Shown one piece after another: positions 44,005 through 53,402 of a stretch of 64,000 nt of DNA; position 1 is the first letter of the stretch, and every line of letters begins with the position of its first letter. A model generated the notes under the pieces. The model did not search any database. It was not told the DNA's origin and saw only the letters and a program-made list of their open reading frames with translations. Source of the stretch: Candidatus Rhodoferax randersensis (GTDB lineage Bacteria > Pseudomonadota > Gammaproteobacteria > Burkholderiales > Burkholderiaceae_C); contig JADKEH010000014.1 in assembly GCA_016718155.1 (NCBI GenBank), forward strand, positions 124,001 through 188,000. Direction: 5' to 3'. A program made the translations under genes and the position numbers.

Positions 44005-46867
44005 GTGAACCCGGCGGCACACCTTGACCACCACGTGAAGTCCATCCGCCACAACCCCAAAATTCGCTCTGCCAATGCGAAGTTTCTTCAGTTGGCCGCC
44101 GGACTGACTTTGCTCGTTTCGCTGCTTGCAATATGGCTCGTGCGTGACCACACGGTGCTGCTGGACGATTTGCACCAACTTCAGACCGAGACACTGTCGA
44201 ACGCCATTGCGCGTCAAAGAATGGCCAGAAACCTGGACGAACTGCGACTGCATGGCGAGCGTGTGCTTTTTGCGAGCACCCAGGATGAGCGTCGGCAAGC
44301 ACTTCTCGTTGTTCAAGTTGTTGTCAACAGACCGGCGTTTGTCAGCGATCCCAGGATTTCGGCCGTCGCCAGCGATACCGAGCGCTTTTAAACGCCAGCA
44401 ACGCGAACCAGCATTTCGACGGGGGCGTCCGCACAGGAGTGGCTGAACCTTGCGCAACGCTTGTCACTGCTTGCGGGTGAAATCTCGCATGAGGGCCTCA
44501 ACCTTGGGACGGCTGACCTCAAGCAAATGCAAGCGCTTGTTTCGCTGAACCAGCAGAAGCTGCTGTCGGCACTTGGGCTGCTGGTTTTGTCCATGCTGGC
44601 CGCTCTCTTTCTAATTCGACGTACCTTCATCGACCCACTGCAGCGAATTCAATGTGCAATCGACCGCATTGACCTAGACACAGAGTCAGAGGCGACGGTC
44701 TATTCGAATATTAGAGAAATTCACACTATTGAAAAATCCGTTGACGCACAACGGCTGGCGCAGTCGAGCCTGCGTGAGAGCGAAGCACGCTTTCGCAGCG
44801 TGGTGGAGTTGATGCCCGACGCCATCGTTGTGCATAGCGGCGGAAAACTGCTGCATATCAACCCTGCCGGCGTTGCCATGTTTGGGCTCTAAAACCGAGC
44901 AGGATCTCATTGCAGACCCCATTCTGGAATTGATCCACCCGGACTCGCACCAAAACGTGCTGGCGCGGGTCAAAAGGGGGGTCGAACATGGCGAGGTCGC
45001 TGGCAGGGTTGAGGAGCGCTATGTCCGGATCGACGGTACCAGCTTTGATGCGGAGGTGCAGGGCAAACCGATTGTTCTGGCAGGCCAGGCCGCCGTGCTG
45101 GCCACGCTGCGTGACATCACCGAGCGCAAGGCCGCACAAGAGAAACTGCAGCTTTCAGCTCGAGTCTTTGGCCATGCCCGGGAAGGCATCATGGTCACCG
45201 ACGCCCAGGCGACCATCATCGATGTGAACGATGCCTTTACCCGCATCACCGGCTACAGCCGTGAAGTGGTTCTTGGCCAGAATCCGCGAATGCTCCAGTC
45301 CGGCCGGCAGAACAAGGCGTTTTATGCGGCCATGTGGGACGCTTTGAAGGAGCAGGGTCAATGGAGTGGGGAGGTGTGGAACCGACGCAAGAACGGCGAA
45401 GTATTTGCCGAGCTTCTGGCCGTCAGCGCCGTGCGCGATGCGCAGGGCCAGACCCTGCAGTATGTGGCGCTGTTCTCCGACATCACCGCCATCAAGGCCC
45501 ACCAAAGCCAGCTCGAACACATTGCCCACTTTGATGCGTTGACCAACCTGCCCAACCGCGTGCTGCTGGCTGACCGCCTGCAACAAGCCATGGCGCATGC
45601 GCAGCGCAGGCAGCAGCTGGCGGTGGTCTATCTCGATCTGGACGGCTTCAAGCCCATCAACGACCGCCACGGGCACCAGACCGGCGACCAGGTCCTCATC
45701 ACCCTGGCCCAACGCATGAAAGAGGCGCTGCGCGAGGGCGACACCATGTGCCGTATGGGCGGCGACGAGTTCGTAGCGGTGCTGATTGACCTGCAAGACA
45801 CACAGGCCAGCGTGCCCCTGCTGGGGCGCCTATTGGCAGCTGCGGCCGAGCCGGTGCAGGTCGGCGAGCTGAGTCTGCAGGTATCGGCCAGCCTGGGTGT
45901 TACCTTTTACCCGCAGACGCAAGACATCGATGCCGACCAGCTCCTGCGCCAGGCCGACCAGGCGATGTACCAAGCCAAAGTGGCAGGCAAGAACCGCTAC
46001 TGTGTGTTTGATGCCGCACATGACAGCAGCATCCGCGACCACCACGAAAGCCTGGAGCGTATCCGCCGGGCGCTGGAAAACCACGAATTTGTGCTGCACT
46101 ACCAGCCCAAGGTCAAGATGCACACCGGCCAGGTGGTTGGGGCCGAGGCGCTGATCCGCTGGCAACACCCCGAGAAGGGCCTGCTGGCCCCGGCCACGTT
46201 CCTGCCGGTCATCGAAGACCACCCGCTGGCGGTGGATGTTGGTGAGTGGGTGATCGATGCGGCGCTGACTCAAATCGAGGTCTGGCACGCCGCCGGGCTG
46301 GATTTGCCAGTCAGCGTCAACATTGATGCATGCCAGTTACAGCAAGGCAACTTTGTAGCCCGCTTGCAGGCCATTCTGGCGCGGCACGCCCAAGTCAACC
46401 CGGCCGGTCTGGAGCTTGAGGTGCTGGAGACCAGCGCGCTGGCCGACATGGCGCAGGTCTCGCAGGTGATTGAAGACTGTGCCAGGATGGGCGTGCGGTT
46501 TGCACTGGATGACTTTGGCACCGGCTACTCGTCTCTCACCTACCTGAAAAGCCTGCGCGTGGCGATGCTCAAGATCGACCAGAGTTTTGTGCGCGACATG
46601 CTGGACGACCCCGATGACCTGGCTATTTTGCGAGGCATCATCGGTCTGGCAGCAGCTTTCAAGCGCGAGGTGATAGCCGAAGGCGTGGAGACGGTAGCCC
46701 ACGGCACTGCGCTGCTGCAACTGGGCTGCGAGCTGGCGCAAGGCTACGGCATAGCACGGCCCATGCCACCCGAGCAGATGCCGGCCTGGGTGACTAGCTG
46801 GCAGCCTGATGCGGCATGGTGTGAGTTGCCGTGGTTGGGTGGCGTAACGCCAGACGCCGATGGATAA
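44005..46867 (+). pseudogene. Membrane PAS-PAS-GGDEF-EAL cyclic-di-GMP enzyme, frame breaks
   Basis: GTG at 44005 overlaps the binding-protein stop. A first membrane span (LQLAAGLTLLVSLLAIWLVR), a periplasmic loop, then a second span (SALGLLVLSMLAALFLIRR) precede a HAMP-like linker. Two PAS domains follow (ARFRSVVELMPDAIVVHSGG and GIMVTDAQATIIDVNDAFTR), then GGDEF with CRMGGDEFVA intact, and EAL with EALIRWQ, SVNIDACQ, LDDFGTGYSS and AEGVET intact. Breaks: an in-frame TAA at 44389 that two compensating indels remove, and one extra T near 44890. Around 950 residues. Predicted to make and/or degrade c-di-GMP in response to ligand binding by the coupled periplasmic protein. Frame errors may be artefacts. 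Confidence 0.82.
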
Positions 46868-47089
46868 AGGCGAATTTTGCAATGTCTGCAGGCGCACAGC
46901 TCTCGATGCTGACTATTGGACTTCCTGGAAGCGGGTATTCGTGACCAACCGCACGCGCCCCACAGCATCCATTGCCAACAGCCAATCGCCACTTCACAAA
47001 AGCCACTTTCCGCGCCACCAGTTTGATCCAGCACATGGCACTTGGCCCTAGAACTGGCGCAAGTACTCGCTCAAGCTAACGTGTTGCGT

Positions 47090-48060
47090 CTAGCGGTAAA
47101 CCGCACACAGGCGAATGTTCTCCAAGCTGCGCTGCAGAGTGCTCTCGCCACCGTCATAACGCCTGATGATGGGACTGAAAAAGCGTTTCACCTGACTAGC
47201 CGCATCGGCGCTGCACAGGCCACCAAACAGACTGGGAAACTCCCCCGGCGTGTCTTTGGGAAGGCGCTTGGCCAGGGTCTTGAAATTGGCCGTGACGAAG
47301 CCCAGAAGGCCCTCCTGCGCGGCACCATCGCGACGGCGCACTGTGGCGCCATCACTTCGCGGATATCGTGCGCTGGTGCGAGCCACAAGGCGCGTGCGCG
47401 TTGGCTCAACTCGGGCTCCCGAAAGTTGCCCGGGGCGGCATAGATGTCGGCACGCTCGCGTCGCTCCGGACTGCCCAGCGCGGCCCGCACCAGAGCGTCA
47501 AACAAGGCCCGGTCTCCGCGCAGGGCGGCCACCCGCAGCACCAGGCCACGGCTGGCCGCATCCAGGCTTGAACGGTCCCTGAGCCAGGCTTGAGTCAGTT
47601 CGCGCGCTTGGGCGCGCAAAGTCGGCTCCTGGCCCCAATCGGCCACCCGCGCGACCCAGCGGCCACGGTTGAGACGGTCATCCTCGGTCTCTCCGGTGAC
47701 CTCGGGCAAGCCCAGGCGCCGCGCTTGCGGCCCGTAGACGCGCTGCCAGATTGCCGCATAGGCGTGGCGCTGCTCCGGCGCCAGCACTGGCTCGACCGAA
47801 GCGATCAGATCGAGCGCTGCCGCGACCACTTCGCGACGCGGGTGGGCGGCGAACTGCAAGGCCAGCGACAGGGCCGCGGCCACCGGCAGGTCTCCCGATT
47901 CAGTCAGCGCCTGGGCATCGTTCAGATTGGCCAGCAACTCGCACACGTCGATGTCAGGACGGCTTAGTAGGGCCGCCAACTGGCCCGGCGCATAGACCGA
48001 ACGGTGGTAACCGGCGCCGCCGCCGTTGGCCTCGACCCACTGCGGACATTGCGCGTCGGG
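47090..48060 (-). pseudogene. C-terminal remnant of an M1-family aminopeptidase
   Basis: Minus-strand sequence directly after the Mo-subunit stop codon reads CPQWVEANGGGAGYHRSVYA and then REVVAAALDLIASVEPVL, LNRGRWVARVADWGQ, RALFDALVRAALGSPERRER: the ERAP1-like C-terminal helical domain of M1 aminopeptidases. One frame break near 47320-47350 leads to LLGFVTANFKTLAKRLPKDT and a stop at 47090. The whole N-terminal catalytic domain with HExxH is absent; instead the molybdopterin gene begins. About 320 residues of an expected 870 remain. No start codon or ribosome site is evident, so this is a truncated gene left at a rearrangement point. Confidence 0.8.
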
Positions 48061-50676
48061 CTAAGCCAGCCCTCGCGGCTTAAGGCTTGGCCCGTGCGCG
48101 GCCTCACCAACCGGGTCCGCCCTGCCCACCCGCTCCACGCGCCCACGGCCAAGCTTGTAGCGGTAGTTGTTGGTCATCGGGTCGGGCACCGCATGGCACA
48201 CCACGTTGGCTTGATGGCCGCTCTGGTTGAAGCCGGCCTTGGTCACGCCGGCGCGCATGCCGGGGTCGAGCACGGCCACTGCGTCGAAGCTGCCCTGCAC
48301 CACCTTGATGTGCCCCTTGGCCAGCAGGCTGTTGAAGTCCAGGTCGTCTGCGGCCACGCCAAAGAACATGCCTTGCTGCACGTAGACCGTATCGTTGGTG
48401 ATGCGCACCGTGTCGCCGTTTGCAATGCCACGGGCCTTGGCGTCCTGCTCGTTCATGAACAGCAGTTGCGCCACGCCGCGCGCCGCCGTGTAGGGCTTGC
48501 GGCGGTCATCGAAACCACTTTGCCAGACCTCGTTGATGCGGCCGTTGGTGACCCACAGCTCGTGTTTGTCAGCGCGCGGTTTGGCCGCGTCGTAAAACTG
48601 CAGCCATCCCGGAAACTCCCACGGCGTCTTGATCAGCACCGCCTTGCCGCTGTGGCTGTTGAAGCAGCGCTCCTGCCGGTTGCGCCAGACACCGGCGGTG
48701 CTGGCGGCCAGGCTGGCATCGTGCAAACGCTGGGTGCCGACCAGCGCGTTGCCAAAGCGCTGCACCGGCGTCTGAATGCCGTCACCACCCAGCGTGCGCA
48801 GCAGCTCGTGAGCGCGCTGGCCCTGCTCGCGCGCACGGCGCACCAGCTCAAAGTAATCGTAAGGCGTGCCTTTGCTGTGCCGAGCCGCCTCTTCGAACAC
48901 GTCGTTGCTGTCGCGCCAGGCAAAGCGTTCGCCCCAGCCCATGCGCTGCGCAAACGCCTGGACCGCCCACCAGTCGGGCTTGGCCTGTCCGGGGGCGTCG
49001 GCAAAGCGGCTGTACAAGCGCAGGCGGCGCTCGCCGTTGCAACGGGTGAAGTCTTCTTCGCCCCAGGTGGCTGCGGGCAGCACGATGTCGGCATAACGGG
49101 TACCGAGCGGCTCCACTGGGTAGATGTCGGAGTTGACCAACACCATGCCGCCCGCATCCGAGCGCGCGATCAACGCGGCCGCCGCACTGGCTGCGTCGGC
49201 GCGCTGGGGCTGATGCGCCTGCTCGGTGGTCAGGCGCGCGATGTTGCGCTCGAGCTCGCCAGACGCCGCCATGGCGCCAATCCAGGTGGTGCCAAAGACC
49301 CAGGCAAAGCGCAGTTGGCCACTCATCAGCCAGTGGTCCAGGTTGAGCGGCTTCTTGCGTCGGCCGGGGTACTTTTCGGGTGACAGCCAGTCGGGGTAGC
49401 CGGGTGCCGACACCATGCCACGCTGGTGCCCGCCGCCCCGGCCAATGACGCGCCCGGCGCGGTTGCCCGCACCGCAGATCAAGCCCATGGCGGCAAAGGA
49501 CGCGCTGTTCATGTAGTTGTTGGACCAGTAGTTGCCCTTCTCCAGCATGAACGAACTCTTGGGCCTGGTGCCGTCGGCGCGGGGCCGGGCCAGCAGTTCG
49601 GCGGCACGCTCGATCAGCGCCGCGGCAACACCCGTGACACGGGCCGCATCGGCCAGCCGGTGTTCATCGCGCGACAGCAAGAACTTGCAGTAGTCGGCCC
49701 AGTCGCTCTGCCAGGTGCCCCAGGTGGTGCGCCACTGCCAGCCGGTGTTGCGGGTGCCACGGCCAATGCCCTGGTCCACCTCCCAGCGCTGGGCCACCCA
49801 CTCGTCAATGAAGGCCTGGTCCTGCCAGCCGCGCTCCACGATCACGCGGGCGATGGCGTTGTGCAGCAAGGTGTCGGTGCCGGGAATCACCGGCAACCAC
49901 AGGCCGCCGCGTTGCTCGGCCCAGGCCACGCCCATGGTGCGGTGCGGCGTGGCAAAGATCAGGCGCTTGTCCCGCTGCGCGCCGCCCATGATCCAACTGG
50001 TGAACAGCGTGCTTTTGGTCTCGAACGGGTCGGTGCCGGACAGGTACAACACCTCGCAGGCGCCCCAGTCTTCGTAGCTGGGCGCAAACGCTTCCAGGCC
50101 GGCGTCGTCCAGCCCGGTGGCGTCGTTGGTGTTGGCGCACTTGTCGTGTGGCGCAAAGGCCGGTGTGCCGACGCCGTCGAACGCCAGTTTGGTGATGGCG
50201 TAGGTGTTCTCGAAATACTGGTACGAATAGGCCTTGATGCCCCACGCATGTTCGCCGTGCTGGGCCAGCACGTGCTTGGAGACCGTCGCCATCACCTGCA
50301 TGGCGGTGTCCCACGACACGGGTTGCAGGCTGCCGTTGACACGCAGCAAAGGCGTGCTCAGGCGTTCGCGGGTGCGGTTGGCGCTGTTGTGGCACTTCTG
50401 CGCCAGGGTCCCCCCGCGCATCGAGTGGTTGCCCGCCGGGTTGACGGTGCTCACCTGCGCATCGGGCAGCACCAGCACGTGGTGGGCTCGGCCCTGCCAC
50501 TGCACCACGTTGTGCTGCGCCGGGTTGGCAAACGGCACGCTTGGGTCGGGCGCGCCGCGCGCATCGGTAGGCCAGCGCCAGACCCGGTAGCTGCACCCCA
50601 CCACACAGTAGTCGCAAGCGGTGGTGAACTGTTCGGCGCCCAACGGTGGGCGCGGGGGTGCGGCTGAGTCACTCAT
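48061..50676 (-). CDS. Molybdopterin oxidoreductase, AioA/IdrA-like catalytic subunit
   Basis: 871 residues from ATG at 50676, overlapping the Rieske gene end by 8 bp. DMSO-reductase superfamily. N-terminal iron-sulfur motif TACDYCVVGCSYRVWRWP (C-x2-C-x3-C) matches the AioA spacing; a further Cys in LAQKCHNSANRTRERL could be a fourth ligand where arsenite oxidase has Ser and a [3Fe-4S] cluster. AioA-like landmarks include the QYFENTYAITKLAFDGVGTP stretch, LYLSGTDPFETKSTLF, PGTDTLLHNAIARVIVERGW and the late NNYRYKLGRGR. No Tat signal of its own, as in AioA, which is exported with its Rieske partner. Substrate uncertain: arsenite, iodate/oxyanion or an organic compound. The C-terminal 25 residues may come from the rearrangement. 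Confidence 0.85.
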   Translation of the reverse strand: MSDSAAPPRPPLGAEQFTTACDYCVVGCSYRVWRWPTDARGAPDPSVPFANPAQHNVVQWQGRAHHVLVLPDAQVSTVNPAGNHSMRGGTLAQKCHNSANRTRERLSTPLLRVNGSLQPVSWDTAMQVMATVSKHVLAQHGEHAWGIKAYSYQYFENTYAITKLAFDGVGTPAFAPHDKCANTNDATGLDDAGLEAFAPSYEDWGACEVLYLSGTDPFETKSTLFTSWIMGGAQRDKRLIFATPHRTMGVAWAEQRGGLWLPVIPGTDTLLHNAIARVIVERGWQDQAFIDEWVAQRWEVDQGIGRGTRNTGWQWRTTWGTWQSDWADYCKFLLSRDEHRLADAARVTGVAAALIERAAELLARPRADGTRPKSSFMLEKGNYWSNNYMNSASFAAMGLICGAGNRAGRVIGRGGGHQRGMVSAPGYPDWLSPEKYPGRRKKPLNLDHWLMSGQLRFAWVFGTTWIGAMAASGELERNIARLTTEQAHQPQRADAASAAAALIARSDAGGMVLVNSDIYPVEPLGTRYADIVLPAATWGEEDFTRCNGERRLRLYSRFADAPGQAKPDWWAVQAFAQRMGWGERFAWRDSNDVFEEAARHSKGTPYDYFELVRRAREQGQRAHELLRTLGGDGIQTPVQRFGNALVGTQRLHDASLAASTAGVWRNRQERCFNSHSGKAVLIKTPWEFPGWLQFYDAAKPRADKHELWVTNGRINEVWQSGFDDRRKPYTAARGVAQLLFMNEQDAKARGIANGDTVRITNDTVYVQQGMFFGVAADDLDFNSLLAKGHIKVVQGSFDAVAVLDPGMRAGVTKAGFNQSGHQANVVCHAVPDPMTNNYRYKLGRGRVERVGRADPVGEAAHGPSLKPRGLA

Positions 50677-51178
50677 GAGGCAACACACCAAACACCAGGC
50701 CCTGCATGCCGACCGCCACGATGTCGTCGCCGTCCTGGCGCAGCAGCACCTGCGGCAGGCTCTGCGTCGCGTGGCCGGTGATGACGATGCCGTGGCGGGT
50801 CAGGTCGAAGGTGGTCAGGTGGCGCGGGCACGGCCCCAACACCGCGTGGCGGGCCTGCAGCGTGCCGCGCAGGTCACCCCCCATGTGGCTGCAACGCGCG
50901 CTAAAGGCGACCACGTCGCGCTGCGGGCCAATACCCCCGGCGGCCGGTTCACCCAGCTTGACCAGCACATTGGCAAACCCCGCTCGCGGATAGTCAAACC
51001 AGAGCGGCACTCCGGTGCTCAGCGCCGACAGGCGCGCCAGCGGTAGCGGCGGGTGCGCGGCCTGTTCGGCCCACACCGGAGCGGCCATGCCGGGTACCGC
51101 CGACAACAGGGTCAGGCGCGCGCCCGCCAGCAGCAGCGTGCGGCGCGACAGGCAGTGCGGCGTGTGTTTATCGTCCAT
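50669..51178 (-). CDS. Rieske iron-sulfur subunit, AioB/IdrB-like, Tat-exported
   Basis: 169 residues from ATG at 51178. The N-terminus LSRRTLLLAGARLTLLSAVP is a twin-arginine signal. The [2Fe-2S] ligands are in CSHMGGDL (C-x-H) and CPRHLTTFDLTRHG (C-x2-H), and the following VITGHATQSLPQVLLR is very like the GQATENLPQ tail of arsenite oxidase small subunits. It would pass electrons between the Mo subunit and a periplasmic cytochrome. Gene order small-then-large, with 8-bp overlap, equals aioBA. It also overlaps the end of the tetrahaem gene by 11 bp, placing all three in one transcript. Confidence 0.9.
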   Translation of the reverse strand: MDDKHTPHCLSRRTLLLAGARLTLLSAVPGMAAPVWAEQAAHPPLPLARLSALSTGVPLWFDYPRAGFANVLVKLGEPAAGGIGPQRDVVAFSARCSHMGGDLRGTLQARHAVLGPCPRHLTTFDLTRHGIVITGHATQSLPQVLLRQDGDDIVAVGMQGLVFGVLPHE

Positions 51179-53402
51179 GAGAGGCCGCCGTTTCCAGAGC
51201 TTGCGAGGGGGGCAGTGCCGGTGGCGCCATGTCGAGCGGCTGGTCCATGCTGAGCGACTCCAGGAACGCCACCAGATCGGTCTTGTCCTGCTCGCTCAGG
51301 CCCAGCGGCTGCAGTAGCGGCGACTTGTGGGGCGACGCGCCGCCGCCGCGGTCAAAGAAGTCCACCACCTCGCGCAGCGTTGCCAAGGCGCCGTTGTGCA
51401 TGTAGGGCGCGGTGTAGCGCAGCTCGCGCAGCGAGGGCGTGCGAAAGCGCCCACGGTCGCCAGCCAGGCCGCTTTGGTAGAACAGCCCCAGGTCATCACT
51501 GCTGGCGCGGTAGTCGGCGTGGCTTGCCCCGCGTTGCAGGTTCTGCCAGCGCGCGGTCACTTGCAGCAAGGGGTGGCTGTCCATCAGCGGCAGGCGTGGC
51601 ACATCGAGCGCGTGGAAACGCTGATCAGACAGCAGCGCGCCATGGTGGCACTGGATGCAGCGCGCCTTGCCGACGAACAGGCCATGACCGCGCTGCGCCG
51701 AGGCCGACAGGGCGTCGCGCTGGCCCGCCTGCCAGCGGTCAAAGGGCACGCGCTGCGGGTCCGACACCAGCGTGCGCTGAAACGCGGCAATCGCCTGCCA
51801 GGCCTGCTCGATGCGCGGCCAAGCGCTGCCAAACACCTCGCGAAAGCGGCGCACGTACTCGGGCACCAGGCGCAGGCGCATCTCCATCATGGCTTCGTCG
51901 CCATTGCCTGCCACCGCGCCGGTGGCAGCCGACTGCGCCTGGCGCTCCAGGCTGGCGGCGGCGCCGTCCCAGAACAGCCGCTGGTAGTGCGCGGCGTTCA
52001 GAATGGTTTGCGAATTGCGCCAGTGCCGCGTGCCCGGATAGCCGCGCGAGACCGCGTCACTCTCTCCCCAACCGGCGCTGGGCGCATGGCACGAGACACA
52101 CGCCGTGGAGCCATTGCCCGACAAACGGGTGTCCCAAAACAACAGGCGCCCGAGCTCCACCTTCGGCGCACTCATCGGGTTATCGGTCGGCGCCACAAGC
52201 GCTGGCAGCGGACCCAGTGCTTGTGGCGCGACAGTAGCGACCTCACTTGCGGCCGGCGTCTGGGGTCTGGCGGTTGGCGTGGCTGACGCAGGCGGCGGCG
52301 CGCTGGGGGCGGCAACGTTGTAGTCAAATGCTGGCGGCTCGGGCGCCACCGACAGCGGCGCCGACAGCGCGCGCAGCAGTGCCACCAGGGCGGCGCGCTC
52401 GTGGGCGTTCAAGCCCAGCGGCGGCAGTTCACTGCCGGGCCCGCCACCCTGATCATGAAACGCCACCACCTGCTCCAAAGTGGCCAGCGAACCGTTGTGC
52501 AGGTACGGCCCGGTGTGCGAAAGGCCTCGCAGGGCGGGCGTGACAAAACGCCCGCGATCAGCGTCGGCCTTGCTCACGGCATAGGCGCCGACATCGCTGC
52601 GCTGGGCCATGTAGTTGGGCACGCCCATGGTGGCGTGATGGCGCAGCAGCGTCACCATGCGGGTCGGCTCGGCCGCGATCAAGGCCGACTCGGGCGCGCC
52701 CAGGCGGTAGGCCCGGCCGTCGCTGCCCAGTGGCCCGTTGTGACACTGCGCGCAACGCGCCTTGCCGTGGAACAGCGCCAGCCCGAGCCGCACCGGCGCG
52801 GGCAATGTGACCGCTTGAGCGCCCAGCGCCCGGTCCACCTGCGTGGCCGGGGCGTCCAGCGTTTTGAGGTACTCCGCAATGGCCACAAAGACCTGCGGAC
52901 CGTAGGGTTCGCTGCCGACGCCAAAGGCCTGGCGCCACAAGCTGGTCAAGGCGGGGGTTTGTTGAATGCGCTCTTGCACCAGCCGCACATCGGCGTTCAT
53001 GAAGTGCGCCTCGGTCACCATGTCCCGCACGGCCGTGGGCAGGTCGCTGCCGTCGAGACGGCCGTCCCACATCAGGCGGCGTTTGAGGCGCACCGACTGC
53101 AGGCCCGGCGCATTGCGAAAGTACGCGGTGCCGTTGTACCCGTTGGACAGGGCCAGGCCGTCGGCAAAGCCGCGCTTGGGCGCATGGCAACTGGCACAAC
53201 TGCGGCTGCCATCACCCGACAAACGTGGCTCAAAAAACAGGTGCCGCCCCAGCTCGGCCAGCGCCGCGTTGACCTTGGCCGGTGCGGGCAGCGGCTCCAG
53301 CTTCGGCTCGGCAGCGAGCGTGGATACAGCGCCCAAAGCCAGGCCCGCCGCCACACCGGCACGCCAGCAGTGCCCCAGCAACGCGCGCCTACGCCAGTTC
53401 AT
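51168..53402 (-). CDS. Tandem fusion of two di-haem MauG/cytochrome-c-peroxidase modules (tetrahaem)
   Basis: 744 residues from ATG at 53402, which overlaps the upstream stop as ATGA. A signal peptide (MNWRRRALLGHCWRAGVAAG to ALGAVSTLAA) is followed by module 1 (about 40-395) with CASCHAPKRGFADG and CAQCHNGPLGSD, then a 50-residue Ala/Pro/Thr linker, then module 2 (about 445-730) with CVSCHAPSAGWGES and CIQCHHGALLSD: four haem c sites. Each module ends in the family's Y-x-HNG-x-LATL-x-(E)-VV loop (GPYLHNGSLATLEQVV and APYMHNGALATLREVV). Single modules are bacterial peroxidases or MauG, which builds the TTQ cofactor; pairs of separate genes (idrP1, idrP2) sit in iodate-reductase loci. Which role applies is open; the fusion is unusual. 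Confidence 0.88.
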   Translation of the reverse strand: MNWRRRALLGHCWRAGVAAGLALGAVSTLAAEPKLEPLPAPAKVNAALAELGRHLFFEPRLSGDGSRSCASCHAPKRGFADGLALSNGYNGTAYFRNAPGLQSVRLKRRLMWDGRLDGSDLPTAVRDMVTEAHFMNADVRLVQERIQQTPALTSLWRQAFGVGSEPYGPQVFVAIAEYLKTLDAPATQVDRALGAQAVTLPAPVRLGLALFHGKARCAQCHNGPLGSDGRAYRLGAPESALIAAEPTRMVTLLRHHATMGVPNYMAQRSDVGAYAVSKADADRGRFVTPALRGLSHTGPYLHNGSLATLEQVVAFHDQGGGPGSELPPLGLNAHERAALVALLRALSAPLSVAPEPPAFDYNVAAPSAPPPASATPTARPQTPAASEVATVAPQALGPLPALVAPTDNPMSAPKVELGRLLFWDTRLSGNGSTACVSCHAPSAGWGESDAVSRGYPGTRHWRNSQTILNAAHYQRLFWDGAAASLERQAQSAATGAVAGNGDEAMMEMRLRLVPEYVRRFREVFGSAWPRIEQAWQAIAAFQRTLVSDPQRVPFDRWQAGQRDALSASAQRGHGLFVGKARCIQCHHGALLSDQRFHALDVPRLPLMDSHPLLQVTARWQNLQRGASHADYRASSDDLGLFYQSGLAGDRGRFRTPSLRELRYTAPYMHNGALATLREVVDFFDRGGGASPHKSPLLQPLGLSEQDKTDLVAFLESLSMDQPLDMAPPALPPSQALETAASHGR

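Larger units (their letters stand above)
41545..44008 (+). pseudogene. Family 3 solute-binding protein, interrupted by an IS1380 element and with frame breaks
   Basis: Removing the IS and one copy of its target duplication rebuilds a start: GTG at 41545 with GGGGGA upstream, then VELNGRTLFLCLLTTILLSG, a complete signal peptide ending AAQEK. The body (YRVALIAHSPRPYIDQTGKF, GFNVEMAIELCAAMKIRC, DQVDFAVVGFIATPERQKRV) is a SBP_bac_3-type amino-acid-binding fold. Two frame changes (near 43640-43735 and 43875) interrupt the second lobe, which ends INAAIDQIKRDGRFDRIN. The stop overlaps the start of the PAS-GGDEF-EAL gene as GTGA. Periplasmic sensor for that enzyme is the inferred role. The insertion separates the start codon from the rest, so normal expression is lost. 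Confidence 0.8.

Noticed and set aside
44389..44391. TAA as a true stop splitting the sensor gene in two
   Set aside because: Sense resumes in the same frame with continuous PAS-sensor sequence, and two compensating indels give a better protein through the gap.
48061..48063. In-frame TAG between Mo subunit and aminopeptidase part as a recoded (pyrrolysine or read-through) codon
   Set aside because: The two sides belong to unrelated families and the second is a truncated gene; pyrrolysine belongs to methylamine methyltransferases, not to this enzyme class. A rearrangement is simpler.
49426..50667. 413-codon frame antisense to the Mo subunit
   Set aside because: Shadow frame; no family signature, opposite gene is well supported.
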